Positions 1 through 7,678 are shown, counted from the first letter of the stretch. The stretch: 21,042 nucleotides of DNA from Candidatus Aenigmatarchaeota archaeon (GCA_011773475.1 WVXN01000008.1:778-21819), one strand, 5' to 3'. Numbers and translations: made by a program. Notes: generated from the sequence alone by a model not told the origin.

Positions 1-185
1 AATATTCCACCTATTAAGCCTGTAAAAAGTTCTGAAAGTAATATCATCGGAACTATCTCTGGTAATGCAAACCCGATTAGTAAAAATAATGGCGTTAGGA
101 CTGTTCCATAACCCCCTCCTAAGAAAGAATCTATAAACTCCATAATTAAACCGGCAAAAAATGCCAATAAAATTATTTCAATCAT
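1..185 (-). CDS. TauE/SafE-family permease, N-terminal part (partial)
   Basis: Reading leftwards from an ATG at 185, 61 codons stay open to the window edge, so the C-terminal part is missing. The product begins MIEIILLAFFAGLIMEFIDS and continues with a Gly-rich GGGYGT turn followed by LTPLFLLIGF and a second hydrophobic stretch. A first helix, a GGGYG turn and an LTPLFL helix are typical of the TauE/SafE (DUF81) family, membrane carriers linked to export of sulfite and other sulfur-containing anions. The start lies 5 bp after the HIT gene stop, so it is probably the third gene of the operon starting at 1512. Family assignment rests on the first 61 residues only; the substrate is inferred from context. 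Confidence 0.75.
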   Translation of the reverse strand, partial: MIEIILLAFFAGLIMEFIDSFLGGGYGTVLTPLFLLIGFALPEIVPMILLSELFTGLIGGI

Positions 186-190
186 TTAAT

Positions 191-613
191 CTACTTTAAA
201 AATTTTTTTAGTTCAATGATTTTCTCTTTAGTTAATTTTTTTCTTTCAAAACCAGAATTAGTATCAAGAGGGTATACAGGAGGTAAAGATTCGTCTTTTC
301 TTATTGGAATCAAGTGTATGTGGGAATGTTCAACTGTTTTATTTTCTGAAGGACCGTCTTTAGAATATAATAAAATTTTTTGTGCATCGAATTTTTTATT
401 TAATATATTCATAGTTTTTTGTATTGAATTATAAAAATCGTCATATTCTTCCTTGTCTAATGCTCTTAAAGTTTTAACATGTTTTTTTGGAATAATTAAT
501 AAATGTCCTTCTTTAACGTAAGTTAAAGAAAGTACACACATTGTATTTTCTGTAGAAAATAATATCAAATCTTCTAAATTCTTATTTTCATTTAAACAAA
601 AAGGGCAAAACAT
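191..613 (-). CDS. HIT-family nucleotide hydrolase/transferase
   Basis: A 140-residue protein with the histidine-triad signature HSHIHL (His96, His98, His100 from the chosen start). HIT proteins cleave nucleotide phosphoanhydrides and phosphoramidates through a nucleotidylated histidine. A CPFC pair at residues 3-6 is typical of zinc-binding HIT proteins, and a GHLLIIPKKH segment follows at about 37-45. The start is taken as the ATG at 613 because the protein then begins MFCPFC as many relatives do. A GTG at 622 overlapping the upstream stop is the alternative and would add three residues. It sits between a CysD-like gene (8 bp gap, or 4-bp overlap with GTG) and a TauE/SafE permease. Some HIT proteins hydrolyse adenylyl sulfate, so a role in APS metabolism is plausible here, but this is inference. 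Confidence 0.88.
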   Translation of the reverse strand: MFCPFCLNENKNLEDLILFSTENTMCVLSLTYVKEGHLLIIPKKHVKTLRALDKEEYDDFYNSIQKTMNILNKKFDAQKILLYSKDGPSENKTVEHSHIHLIPIRKDESLPPVYPLDTNSGFERKKLTKEKIIELKKFLK

Positions 614-618
614 TGAAA

Positions 619-1512
619 TCACATGTAGCCTAGTGTTCTCAATCTTCTCATTACTTGTTCTTTTTCCTTGTCTTGGCTTCTACCAGATCTTTCTTCTACT
701 TCTGTTGTTTTCAATTCTTCTATTATGTCGTCTATAATTTTTGCACTTGAATCAACAGGAACTGTGCATGGTTGACATCCTAACGAACGAAATCTTTTAT
801 TTTTCCATCCAAATCTCTTCTTCACATAGTCTGACCGATAAAGTGGATTGAAAGGAAGTTTATTCTTTTTTATATATCTCCATACATCTAATTCAGTCCA
901 GTGCAAAATTGGGTGTACTCTAACATGAGAACATGTTGGTCCAAAATCAGTTTGAAATAAATTAAACAATTCTAATGGCTGCTCGGAAACAAAAGGAGCA
1001 TCACCTTCTTTCATCTCCTCTTCTGATTTTGTTCTAACAAAACGCCAAATTCCATTCTTATCTCTTGGAGAAAAATATCTTTCCATGTTTCGAATGTAAT
1101 GTTCGTCACGTCTTATTGACATTATAAGAGCATCAAACTTATGCTTTTTCAATAAATTTTTAAGCGCTTCTGTCTTCAAGGCAGTACAACAATTAAAATG
1201 ACCGTTTTTATCAGGTGACATTGTTTTTTTTAGTGCTTCTTCGTTTTTCCCTACTACCAAATTTAAATTCCATTCTTTTGTAATTTTATCTCTAAATTCG
1301 TATATCTCTGGAAATTTACAGCCTGTATCTAAATGAATCACGGGAAACGGCACCTTTCCAAAAAAAGCAGTTTTAATTAAATGTAGCATTGTTGTAGAAT
1401 CTTTACCTGTAGACCACATAACAGCTGGGTTCTTATAATTTGATTTAGCCCATCTAATTATGTAAATGCTATCATCAATCAGTTTTTTCATATCAACTAT
1501 AGTGGTTCTCAT
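619..1512 (-). CDS. CysD-like PP-loop protein with APS-reductase-type Cys pattern
   Basis: A 297-residue member of the PAPS reductase / CysD family of adenylyl-sulfur enzymes. Visible features are the PP-loop STGKDS (34-39), PFPVIHLDTGCKFPEIYEFR (56-75 region), LKTEAL (112-117), RRDEH (134-138), WTELDVWRYI (205-214) and a C-terminal half that follows CysD (LGC-P-T, then ERSGR). Unlike E. coli CysD, which reads GCWPLT at the late motif, this protein has GCQPCT (Cys246, Cys249) plus a Cys-Cys pair at 108-109. Cys-Cys followed by CxxC is the arrangement that holds the [4Fe-4S] cluster in APS reductases. No CysN GTPase gene is adjacent, as a true ATP sulfurylase would need. It is the first gene of an operon with a HIT protein and a TauE/SafE permease, and its promoter carries a perfect inverted repeat. 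APS/PAPS reduction is my preferred role; ATP sulfurylase or another thio-transfer reaction remains possible. Confidence 0.82.
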   Translation of the reverse strand: MRTTIVDMKKLIDDSIYIIRWAKSNYKNPAVMWSTGKDSTTMLHLIKTAFFGKVPFPVIHLDTGCKFPEIYEFRDKITKEWNLNLVVGKNEEALKKTMSPDKNGHFNCCTALKTEALKNLLKKHKFDALIMSIRRDEHYIRNMERYFSPRDKNGIWRFVRTKSEEEMKEGDAPFVSEQPLELFNLFQTDFGPTCSHVRVHPILHWTELDVWRYIKKNKLPFNPLYRSDYVKKRFGWKNKRFRSLGCQPCTVPVDSSAKIIDDIIEELKTTEVEERSGRSQDKEKEQVMRRLRTLGYM

Positions 1513-1520
1513 TGCATCCC

Positions 1521-1560
1521 TATAATGTAATGTAATTAAATAACATTATATTACATTATA
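1521..1560 (-). promoter_or_regulatory. Operator-like perfect inverted repeat around the CysD-like promoter
   Basis: TATAATGTAAT (1521-1531) and its exact reverse complement ATTACATTATA (1550-1560) are separated by 18 bp. The spacer holds a TATA-like stretch (minus strand GTTATTTAAT, centre about 1538) lying 26 bp from the ATG at 1512, the spacing of a leaderless archaeal promoter. A repressor bound to both arms would bracket the TATA box. A second TATA-like stretch lies further out at 1563-1572. Confidence 0.65.
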
Positions 1561-1585
1561 GTATATTTAAAGTTTTCTATGGAAA

Positions 1586-1795
1586 TCATGTGTAACCTAG
1601 TGCTTTTAGTCTTTCTCTTATTTTCTTTTCGTCTTCTTTAGAAAATAATTCTTTTCTACCTTTTTCATGTGATCCTGAAATGACCTGTCTTAAAACATAT
1701 ATTACGAATGATGAAACCGAAGTAAATCCTGTTCCTTTGATATAATTTTTAATTTTATTATACAATGGTTTTGGTATGCTTATTGATGTATGCAT
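1586..1795 (-). CDS. Ribbon-helix-helix DNA-binding protein
   Basis: A 69-residue protein beginning MHTSISIPKPLYNKIKNYIK and continuing with GTGFTSVSSFVIYVLRQVI. A short beta strand followed by two helices, with SVS-FV at the helix junction, is the pattern of CopG/Arc-type ribbon-helix-helix repressors, which dimerise to bind DNA. I place the start at the ATG at 1795. The frame extends six codons to a GTG at 1813, but the TATA box at 1819-1828 puts the transcript start close to 1797, which fits the ATG. The C-terminus DEKKIRERLKALGYT closely resembles the end of the neighbouring CysD-like protein. It lies just upstream of the sulfur operon in the same direction and is the obvious candidate to bind the inverted repeat at 1521-1560; that link is not demonstrated. 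Confidence 0.8.
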   Translation of the reverse strand: MHTSISIPKPLYNKIKNYIKGTGFTSVSSFVIYVLRQVISGSHEKGRKELFSKEDEKKIRERLKALGYT

Positions 1796-1817
1796 TCTTT
1801 TCAAAAAAATCACCTTA

Positions 1818-1828
1818 ATTATATTTAA
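1818..1828 (-). promoter_or_regulatory. TATA box of the RHH gene
   Basis: On the minus strand TTAAATATAA lies about 26 bp before the ATG at 1795. This favours that ATG, with a leaderless or nearly leaderless message, over the GTG at 1813. Confidence 0.5.
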
Positions 1829-1845
1829 TTAGGTCGCATTAGAAA

Positions 1846-2808
1846 TTAATAAATATCACTGTCAAAATACATTTCTTTAGGTAAAATTCTAGGAAACTTC
1901 TGACCGAAAAATCTTGCAAACCTATTGCCCAATCTTGAAAAAAAGAATTTTGGACCAAAGAACTTCCTAATATCATTATTGTACTTCTTTAAATTCGGAA
2001 AGTTCTTCAAAAGAATATTACATGCTGTTAAGCCCCAGATTACACCCCCACCAGATGTTGGTTTAGTCAAACCTAGAGCATCACCACAAAGAGCCACTCT
2101 TTCTGCTTCCAATTTAACCAAACCTTCTGGTATTACATGGGAGTAAATTTGTTTGGGTTTAAATTTTCTTAATCTACAAAATTTATCGAATCTTTCTCTT
2201 GCTATATTTACATTATCAAGGATCCCATATTCGACCCTTGAACCTCTTGGTATTATCCAAGCAAAACCGTTTTTAGAAGGAAAGACCTTAACAAGTTTTG
2301 ATTCATCCTTCTTTTTCTTGTAAGCATAAATTCCTAGCTTGTATTTGGGTTTTTTTAGAGTGAGGGCCTTTCTTACAATAGAATTAAAACCATCGCAACC
2401 TAACAAATAATCGAATTCATAAATTTTATCAGCTATTAATTGTGGTTTGGTCTTTCTAACAAAATAAACTTTCTTCACCTCGTTGTCAAGAAGGATTTTA
2501 GCCCCGTTTTTTTCTGCAAATTTTGTAACAGTCTGATCTAATAATTTTCTGTTTATAACAAGCATCTTAGGATTAAGTTTTAATTTAAGTTTTTTCTTTG
2601 GGAAGTAAATTAACGCTTCCTCTATAGTATTTTCTACTATATCTTCGTTTTTTGGTATAAACTTCCAAATTCTCTCAGAAATCAGACCAGAACAAGGTTT
2701 TTCTCCTATAGCTTTATTTTTCTCAAAAACAGTAACTTCGTTTCTCTCAGAGAGTTTCCAAGCTAAATAAGCTCCGTTAATGCTACAACCAATTATACCG
2801 ATTTTCAT
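1846..2808 (-). CDS. Geranylgeranyl-reductase-family FAD oxidoreductase (short form)
   Basis: A 320-residue flavoprotein. An N-terminal Rossmann fold is shown by IGIIGCSINGAYLAWKL (3-19), with an acidic strand end VTVFEKN (25-31). It is followed by GEKPCSGLIS (35-44), which contains the Cys seen in archaeal geranylgeranyl reductases, then GCDGFNSIVR (137-146) and the FAD-binding CGDALGLTKPTSGGG (241-255). Family members saturate the isoprenoid chains of archaeal membrane lipids. Typical archaeal members are near 390-400 residues, so this one is short, mainly after the second FAD motif. The dinucleotide motif is also slightly off-consensus, with Ser-Ile-Asn replacing the usual Gly-Pro-Ala. Lipid reductase is the best guess, but the superfamily also contains other flavin hydroxylases and reductases. 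It is divergent from secF, with starts 40 bp apart. Confidence 0.8.
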   Translation of the reverse strand: MKIGIIGCSINGAYLAWKLSERNEVTVFEKNKAIGEKPCSGLISERIWKFIPKNEDIVENTIEEALIYFPKKKLKLKLNPKMLVINRKLLDQTVTKFAEKNGAKILLDNEVKKVYFVRKTKPQLIADKIYEFDYLLGCDGFNSIVRKALTLKKPKYKLGIYAYKKKKDESKLVKVFPSKNGFAWIIPRGSRVEYGILDNVNIARERFDKFCRLRKFKPKQIYSHVIPEGLVKLEAERVALCGDALGLTKPTSGGGVIWGLTACNILLKNFPNLKKYNNDIRKFFGPKFFFSRLGNRFARFFGQKFPRILPKEMYFDSDIY

Positions 2809-2848
2809 AAAAACACAGATTAATATATTTATTGATATATGTATTTTT
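2809..2848. promoter_or_regulatory. Compact divergent promoter, flavoprotein gene / secF
   Basis: The 40 bp between the two start codons hold overlapping TATA-like stretches. TTAATATATT (about 2820-2829) is 25-26 bp before the secF ATG at 2849. ACATATATCA on the minus strand (about 2833-2842) is correctly placed for the flavoprotein ATG at 2808. Both messages would have almost no leader, and the two promoters overlap, so they may compete. Confidence 0.55.
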
Positions 2849-3670
2849 ATGAATTATAAAAAATTAATAGTAATCCCTGTAATAATATTGGTTTTATCAT
2901 TAGGATATTTTTTTTGGGTGATTTTTACAAGTGGATTAAATCTTGATATAGACTTAAAGGGCGGTACGCAAATAATTGCTGAATCTTCAACACAAATAAA
3001 AGAACAGGAATTAGAAAATGTTCTAAGTTCTTATGAAGCTTCTGTAAGAACTGCACAAAGTATAACTGGTTATACTGTTTTTATTGAATTTGATGCAGAT
3101 ATAGATTCAAATGATGTTTTAAAAACTTCAGAAGAAAATGGTTATGTTTTTGAAAATTACTCTGTGCAAACAATTGGACCGACTTTGGGTGCTGCATTTT
3201 TCGAACAGGCAATAATAGCCTTGGTTTTTGCTTTCTTGTTCATGGCTGCTGTAGCATTTATAATTTTTAGGAAACCTGTGCTTAGTTTTCGTGTTATTAT
3301 ATCTGCTTTTGCAGACATTGTTGAAACATTGGTATTATCACAAATAATAGGAATAAAACTTTCTCTGGCTACTTTTGCAGCTCTTTTGCTGCTCATAGGA
3401 TATTCTGTTGACGATGACGTTTTACTAACAACAAGAACAACCCGTGGGTCTGGAGAAGTATCTGAAAGAATGAAAAGAGCTAGAAAAACTGCTTTTACCA
3501 CAGTTGGTGCAACAGCAGTAGCATTAATGTCATTATTCATAATAACTTCATCGAACGTAATAATCCAAATTGCTTCTATCTTGTTGATTGGCTTAGTATT
3601 CGATCTGATTAACACTTGGTTGTTGAACGCTCCAATCTTAAGATGGTACATGGAGAAGGGAATGAAATGA
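2849..3670 (+). CDS. secF: SecF, protein-export membrane protein
   Basis: A 273-residue membrane protein with one N-terminal helix (about 7-27), an extracellular loop opening with the conserved DIDLKGGT motif (33-40), and a C-terminal block of five hydrophobic helices. The block includes GYSVDDDVLLTTR (184-196), the archaeal form of the conserved polar membrane motif of SecF. SecD and SecF form an RND-related complex that assists late steps of Sec-dependent translocation. The frame is open upstream to 2780, but the ATG at 2849 is chosen because it starts MNYKKLIVIP and lies 26 bp after a TATA box. The stop overlaps the secD start in an ATGA arrangement, so the two are translationally coupled. 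Confidence 0.93.
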   Translation: MNYKKLIVIPVIILVLSLGYFFWVIFTSGLNLDIDLKGGTQIIAESSTQIKEQELENVLSSYEASVRTAQSITGYTVFIEFDADIDSNDVLKTSEENGYVFENYSVQTIGPTLGAAFFEQAIIALVFAFLFMAAVAFIIFRKPVLSFRVIISAFADIVETLVLSQIIGIKLSLATFAALLLLIGYSVDDDVLLTTRTTRGSGEVSERMKRARKTAFTTVGATAVALMSLFIITSSNVIIQIASILLIGLVFDLINTWLLNAPILRWYMEKGMK

Positions 3671-5358
3671 GATTCAATGTATTAAGGGAATGGAGAATTT
3701 TATTAGTTATAATACTTGTAATTCTTTCAATAATTTTAATTATACCCTCATCCCAAGAAGGTGTTGTTGTTAGATCCATTGATTCTGACTCACCATTATC
3801 GGGAAAAATAGAAATCGGAGAAATATTGACATGGGCAAATGAAAAAGAGATAAACAGTCCTGAAGATCTTTATGAATTTGAAAATTTCACTGGAATATTC
3901 AGATTTATGCATTCCGGAAAACTTGATTTGGCTTATATTGAAAACGGGAGTATAGGGATCAGTGTTGTTAAGAAATCTGCGTCGAATCTTGAATTTGGTC
4001 TAGATTTAGTCGGTGGAACAAGAGTGTTATTAAAACCAAAGGAAAATGTCACTGATGCTGTTGTGCAACAAACAATAGCCACTCTAGAAACAAGAATAAA
4101 TGTTTTTGGATTAAGAGAATCTAAATTCCAGTCTGTCAAAGATGTCACAGGAGCTAGTTATATACAAATAGAAATGGCTGGAGGATCAAAAGAAGAAGTG
4201 GAGAACCTTCTAGCAAAGCAAGGAAAGTTTGAAGGCAAAGTGGAGAGAATAGTTGAAATAAAAAATAATACCGGATCCTTGAAATTGGATGAGGAAACGT
4301 ATTCCGTAAAATTGAATAATAATACTATTACAATTGGTAATATTTTGCTAGAGAAAAATCAAACATCTAAAATTAATGACATTGATATCCAATTCTTTAA
4401 TGCAACTGACAAAAATGTCCTTCTAATGGTCACGGCCTTTACTGGAAAGGATATACAGTCTGTTTGCTTGCAAGATCAGCCAGGAGTATGTGTTTCAAGG
4501 ATTATAAAAAGTGGAAACGGTTATGAATTTAACTTCCAAGTTTTTATTTCTCAAGAAGGCGCAGAAAGATTTGCAAAAATAACAAATGACATGAAAGTGA
4601 TTACAGATCCGAACACAGGAACTAAATATTTAGACGGTAGAATTTATTTATATTTGGACGAAAAATTAATAACCTCATTATCAATATCATCTGATTTAAA
4701 AGGTAAAGTGTATACAACTCCTGCAATTACTGGTTTTAGATTAACAAGAGGAGAAGCTCTAAAAGAACAGCTAATGTTAAAAAGTATTTTGCAGTCTGGT
4801 TCCTTGCCTGTTAGTTTGGAAATAATAAGAACTGATCAAATATCACCTGTACTTGGTGGAGAATTTTTAAGAGATGCTTTTTATGCAGTTATTATAGCAG
4901 CTATAACTGTTGCTGCTGTTCTTTATTTCAGATACAGAAGTTTCAAGATATTAATACCAAACATGTTGTTCAGTTTCTTTGAATTGGTTCTAACTCTTGG
5001 TGCGGCTTCATTAATTAGATGGACACTTGATTTGTCATCAATAGCAGGAATAATTGCTGCAATAGGAAGTGGAACCAACGATCAAATAATGATAATAGAT
5101 GAGATATTAATTGGTGGTGGGGAAGAGGAAAAGAAGATTTATACCTTAAAACAAAGAGTCAAGAGATCATTCTTTATAATATTTGGTTCTGCTGCAACTG
5201 TGATAGCTGGTGTTTTGCCCATGATGTTTATTGGTGTTGGTGCAATGAAAGGGTTTGCAGTAACAACAATTCTAGGAGTTTTAATTGGTATTGTAATAAC
5301 AAGACCTGCATTCGCAAGAATTGCAGAAAAAATATTAGAAAAGGAAGAAAAGGTTTAA
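3667..5358 (+). CDS. secD: SecD, protein-export membrane protein with PDZ-like insert
   Basis: A 563-residue SecD. Order of parts: first membrane helix (about 10-27); a PDZ-like segment (about 31-103) with GVVVRSIDSDSPL and IEIGEILTWANEKEI, resembling the carboxylate loop and 'GD-I---NG--I' strand of PDZ domains; the conserved FGLDLVGGTRV motif (110-120); a large extracellular P1-type region; and a C-terminal five-helix block. In that block the conserved membrane motif reads GSGTNDQIMIIDE, with Asn471-Asp472 where relatives usually have an Asp at the first position. The start is the ATG at 3667, preceded by a GGAGAAGGGA ribosome site and overlapping the secF stop by 4 bp. The frame continues upstream to 3616, but that part lies inside secF. 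The stop codon shares a TTAA palindrome with the stop of the convergent gene. Confidence 0.93.
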   Translation: MRFNVLREWRILLVIILVILSIILIIPSSQEGVVVRSIDSDSPLSGKIEIGEILTWANEKEINSPEDLYEFENFTGIFRFMHSGKLDLAYIENGSIGISVVKKSASNLEFGLDLVGGTRVLLKPKENVTDAVVQQTIATLETRINVFGLRESKFQSVKDVTGASYIQIEMAGGSKEEVENLLAKQGKFEGKVERIVEIKNNTGSLKLDEETYSVKLNNNTITIGNILLEKNQTSKINDIDIQFFNATDKNVLLMVTAFTGKDIQSVCLQDQPGVCVSRIIKSGNGYEFNFQVFISQEGAERFAKITNDMKVITDPNTGTKYLDGRIYLYLDEKLITSLSISSDLKGKVYTTPAITGFRLTRGEALKEQLMLKSILQSGSLPVSLEIIRTDQISPVLGGEFLRDAFYAVIIAAITVAAVLYFRYRSFKILIPNMLFSFFELVLTLGAASLIRWTLDLSSIAGIIAAIGSGTNDQIMIIDEILIGGGEEEKKIYTLKQRVKRSFFIIFGSAATVIAGVLPMMFIGVGAMKGFAVTTILGVLIGIVITRPAFARIAEKILEKEEKV

Positions 5359-6350
5359 TCTTTCATTTCTTCAATTAGTTCCATTAAAATAGGTTCTACT
5401 TCTTTTCTTATATCATTATTAGCATAACCTGCCCATGTTACATTTGTTTCTATATCAAGTTTGGGATTTAAATCATTACCATGCTCATCTGTTATTATAC
5501 AACCTGCATCGGTTGCTATTTTTTTTGTACATATATCATAAGGCTTGCAACATAAACCTAACTCTTCACCTCTTTTATTAAGAATTTTTTCTGTTAATGG
5601 TCTTGGGTCAAAAACAAATCTGTATTTTCCTGTTGCAAGTGCATATTGCTGAGCAGCTGAGGCAACCCATTGATCATTATATGCAAATGCTTTGCCTCTT
5701 TGAACTGGACCGAATAATTTGAAAAATAATTTATCCTCTATTTCTCCTATTTCTTTTTTTGCGCCAGGAAAGAAACTTACAATACTTACTTTACCATATT
5801 TTATGGATTTTGCTTTAGATGGTGTTATGGGCAACGTCTCTTCTATCTCATTATTAAATATATTAAATCTCTCTAAAACTGGTTTTTTATCTTCCTCACT
5901 AATTAATATCTCTGATATATGTTCTCTTGTAGTAGGTATAGAAGTTTGAACAGCAACTGAAATATCATTTAAAGATGTTTTTTCACCTTTATTGATAGCA
6001 ACACCCGTAAGTATCCATGCTGCACGAAGATCAAAAGCAATTTCTCTTGATCCATCTAAACGATCTAAAATTACCCTAATCTTATAATCATTTTGATCTA
6101 AATTTTTTGGAAATTGTAATGTTCCGAATTCTTCATCTATTAATATTAAAGGTGTTTCTTCACCCCATCTTGAGAAATAATCAACTATCAAATCTGAAGA
6201 ATATTTATCAATTTTGAATACAACATCTCCACTCCCAACACCTGCAACTTTCCACAAACCATATCCGGTTTTAAGTGCCTTCGTATAATTATTTCTCATT
6301 TGAGATTGTAAATCCTTTAACCTATGTGTTATATCTGAAAAACTTTCCAT
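5355..6350 (-). CDS. Inositol-monophosphatase/FBPase-superfamily phosphatase
   Basis: A 331-residue member of the Mg-dependent, Li-sensitive phosphatase superfamily. Metal-binding motifs are visible in order: a Gly-Asp pair (41-42) with GDVVFKIDKYS, the acidic IDEEFG (71-76), and DRLDGSREI (96-104), matching the family's DPIDGT-NF. Late in the protein PYDICTKKIATDAGCIITD stands where the usual WD-AAG motif gives the third metal ligand. WAGYANNDI near the end resembles tails of archaeal inositol-phosphatase/FBPase relatives. It is longer than the typical archaeal dual-activity IMPase/FBPase of about 250 residues, with an insertion in the middle. Substrates could be inositol phosphate, fructose-1,6-bisphosphate or PAP. 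It is convergent with secD, the two stops overlapping by 3 bp. Confidence 0.82.
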   Translation of the reverse strand: MESFSDITHRLKDLQSQMRNNYTKALKTGYGLWKVAGVGSGDVVFKIDKYSSDLIVDYFSRWGEETPLILIDEEFGTLQFPKNLDQNDYKIRVILDRLDGSREIAFDLRAAWILTGVAINKGEKTSLNDISVAVQTSIPTTREHISEILISEEDKKPVLERFNIFNNEIEETLPITPSKAKSIKYGKVSIVSFFPGAKKEIGEIEDKLFFKLFGPVQRGKAFAYNDQWVASAAQQYALATGKYRFVFDPRPLTEKILNKRGEELGLCCKPYDICTKKIATDAGCIITDEHGNDLNPKLDIETNVTWAGYANNDIRKEVEPILMELIEEMKD

Positions 6351-6461
6351 ACTAATCTATTTTTAGTGGGTCTGAAAAGAATTTAAGTTTAATTTTTGAT
6401 TGTTAGTTAACTACTTAAAGTGGTAAATTAAAATTTTCTTTTTATTATTCTTTATTCACTT

Positions 6462-7664
6462 ATGTTAATAACACTTTTTTCTTTGCTAATAGGAATAGTA
6501 TTTGGGGTGGTAGCGGGATTATTACCTGGTTTACATCCAAACAATACAATACCGATTATCCTCGGTATGTCTTTTTTATTCGGACCCTTGCCAACAGCGA
6601 TTATTTTAGTGTCTTCAGGAGTTATAAATTCTTTTATTAATTTTATTCCTTCAATCTTGCTTGGTGCTCCAGAAGAATCAACAGTATTAGGAGTTTTACC
6701 TGGACACAAACTATTGTTAGAAGGTAGAGGTTTTGAGGCAGTGAAATTATGTGTTATTGGAAGTTTGGGTGGTGTTTTATTTGCTATCTTAACATTACCA
6801 ATATTTGTATTTTTTATTCCAAGTTTGTATGAATTAATAAGACATCATGTCCATTGGTTGTTAATTGCAGTAATAGGTTATTTGATACTTGAAGAAAGGG
6901 GAAAAAACAAGCTTCTTGCATTAGGTGTTTTTATTTTATCTGGAATTCTTGGTTTGATTGTTTTAAACAATTTTGGTGATTTTGCTTTGTTTCCTTTGCT
7001 TACAGGATTGTTTGGCATGCCAATGATTTTAATCTCAATGTTTCAAAAAACAAAACTTCCTGACAAATTTACATTTGATGAAGAGAAAATCGAAAGAAAG
7101 GGTCTTTTAACTTGTATAGGAGTTGGCAGCTTATCTGGAATAATTGCTGGTTTATTGCCTGGGTTAGGTGCAACTCAATCAACAATCTTAACCCAACAAG
7201 CCTTTAGAAGAGAAAGGAGTGGTAGAGAATTTTTGATATCAATTGGAGCAATAACAACTTGTGATATTGTTTATTCCATATTAGCTTTGTGGTTAATTCA
7301 TAATCCTAGATCGGGAATAGCCATTGGTGTTAGCAAATTGTTAGAAATTGGTTTCAAAGAAACTTTGGTTTTTATTGCAATTATTTTAATCTCAGCTGCC
7401 GTATCAACAATTTTAACGTTAAAAATGACTAAAATGTCATTAAGATTTTTGAAAAAAATAGATTATCAAAAACTCTGCTTGTATACTTCCGTTTTTCTCT
7501 TTGTTTTAACTGTTATTTTTTCTGGATTGATAGGAATTTTAATTCTAGTAGTCTCAATAGCAGTTGGTTTAATTCCTAATTATTTAAATATCAGAAGGAC
7601 TTATGGTATGGGATGTTTAATTGTTCCATGTATTCTATTTTTTGCAGGTATTAGTATTTTATGA
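6462..7664 (+). CDS. TctA-like / DUF112 multi-pass permease
   Basis: A 400-residue, very hydrophobic protein with roughly ten to twelve membrane segments. The motif AGLLPGLHPNN (about 18-28) occurs near the start and recurs in altered form as AGLLPGLGATQ in the second half, showing the internal two-fold repeat of the TctA family. In bacteria TctA is the large permease of tripartite tricarboxylate transporters working with TctB and the periplasmic TctC. No such partners are nearby. Stand-alone archaeal members are known, with unknown substrate. The gene is transcribed alone, divergent from the phosphatase gene and convergent with the Kazal-domain gene. No convincing ribosome site precedes the ATG; the 111-bp upstream spacer is very T/A-rich. 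Confidence 0.85.
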   Translation: MLITLFSLLIGIVFGVVAGLLPGLHPNNTIPIILGMSFLFGPLPTAIILVSSGVINSFINFIPSILLGAPEESTVLGVLPGHKLLLEGRGFEAVKLCVIGSLGGVLFAILTLPIFVFFIPSLYELIRHHVHWLLIAVIGYLILEERGKNKLLALGVFILSGILGLIVLNNFGDFALFPLLTGLFGMPMILISMFQKTKLPDKFTFDEEKIERKGLLTCIGVGSLSGIIAGLLPGLGATQSTILTQQAFRRERSGREFLISIGAITTCDIVYSILALWLIHNPRSGIAIGVSKLLEIGFKETLVFIAIILISAAVSTILTLKMTKMSLRFLKKIDYQKLCLYTSVFLFVLTVIFSGLIGILILVVSIAVGLIPNYLNIRRTYGMGCLIVPCILFFAGISIL

Positions 7665-7678
7665 ATTTCCACAAATTA

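Noticed and set aside
619..1512. Part of a phosphorothioate DNA-modification (Dnd/Ssp) system because of the PAPS-reductase fold
   Set aside because: No DndA/B/D/E, SspB/C/D or restriction partner nearby, and the C-terminal half follows CysD rather than DndC.
3157..3651. 164-residue open frame on the minus strand inside secF
   Set aside because: It is antisense to a clear SecF, with no ribosome site, promoter or recognisable domain; a shadow of the coding strand.
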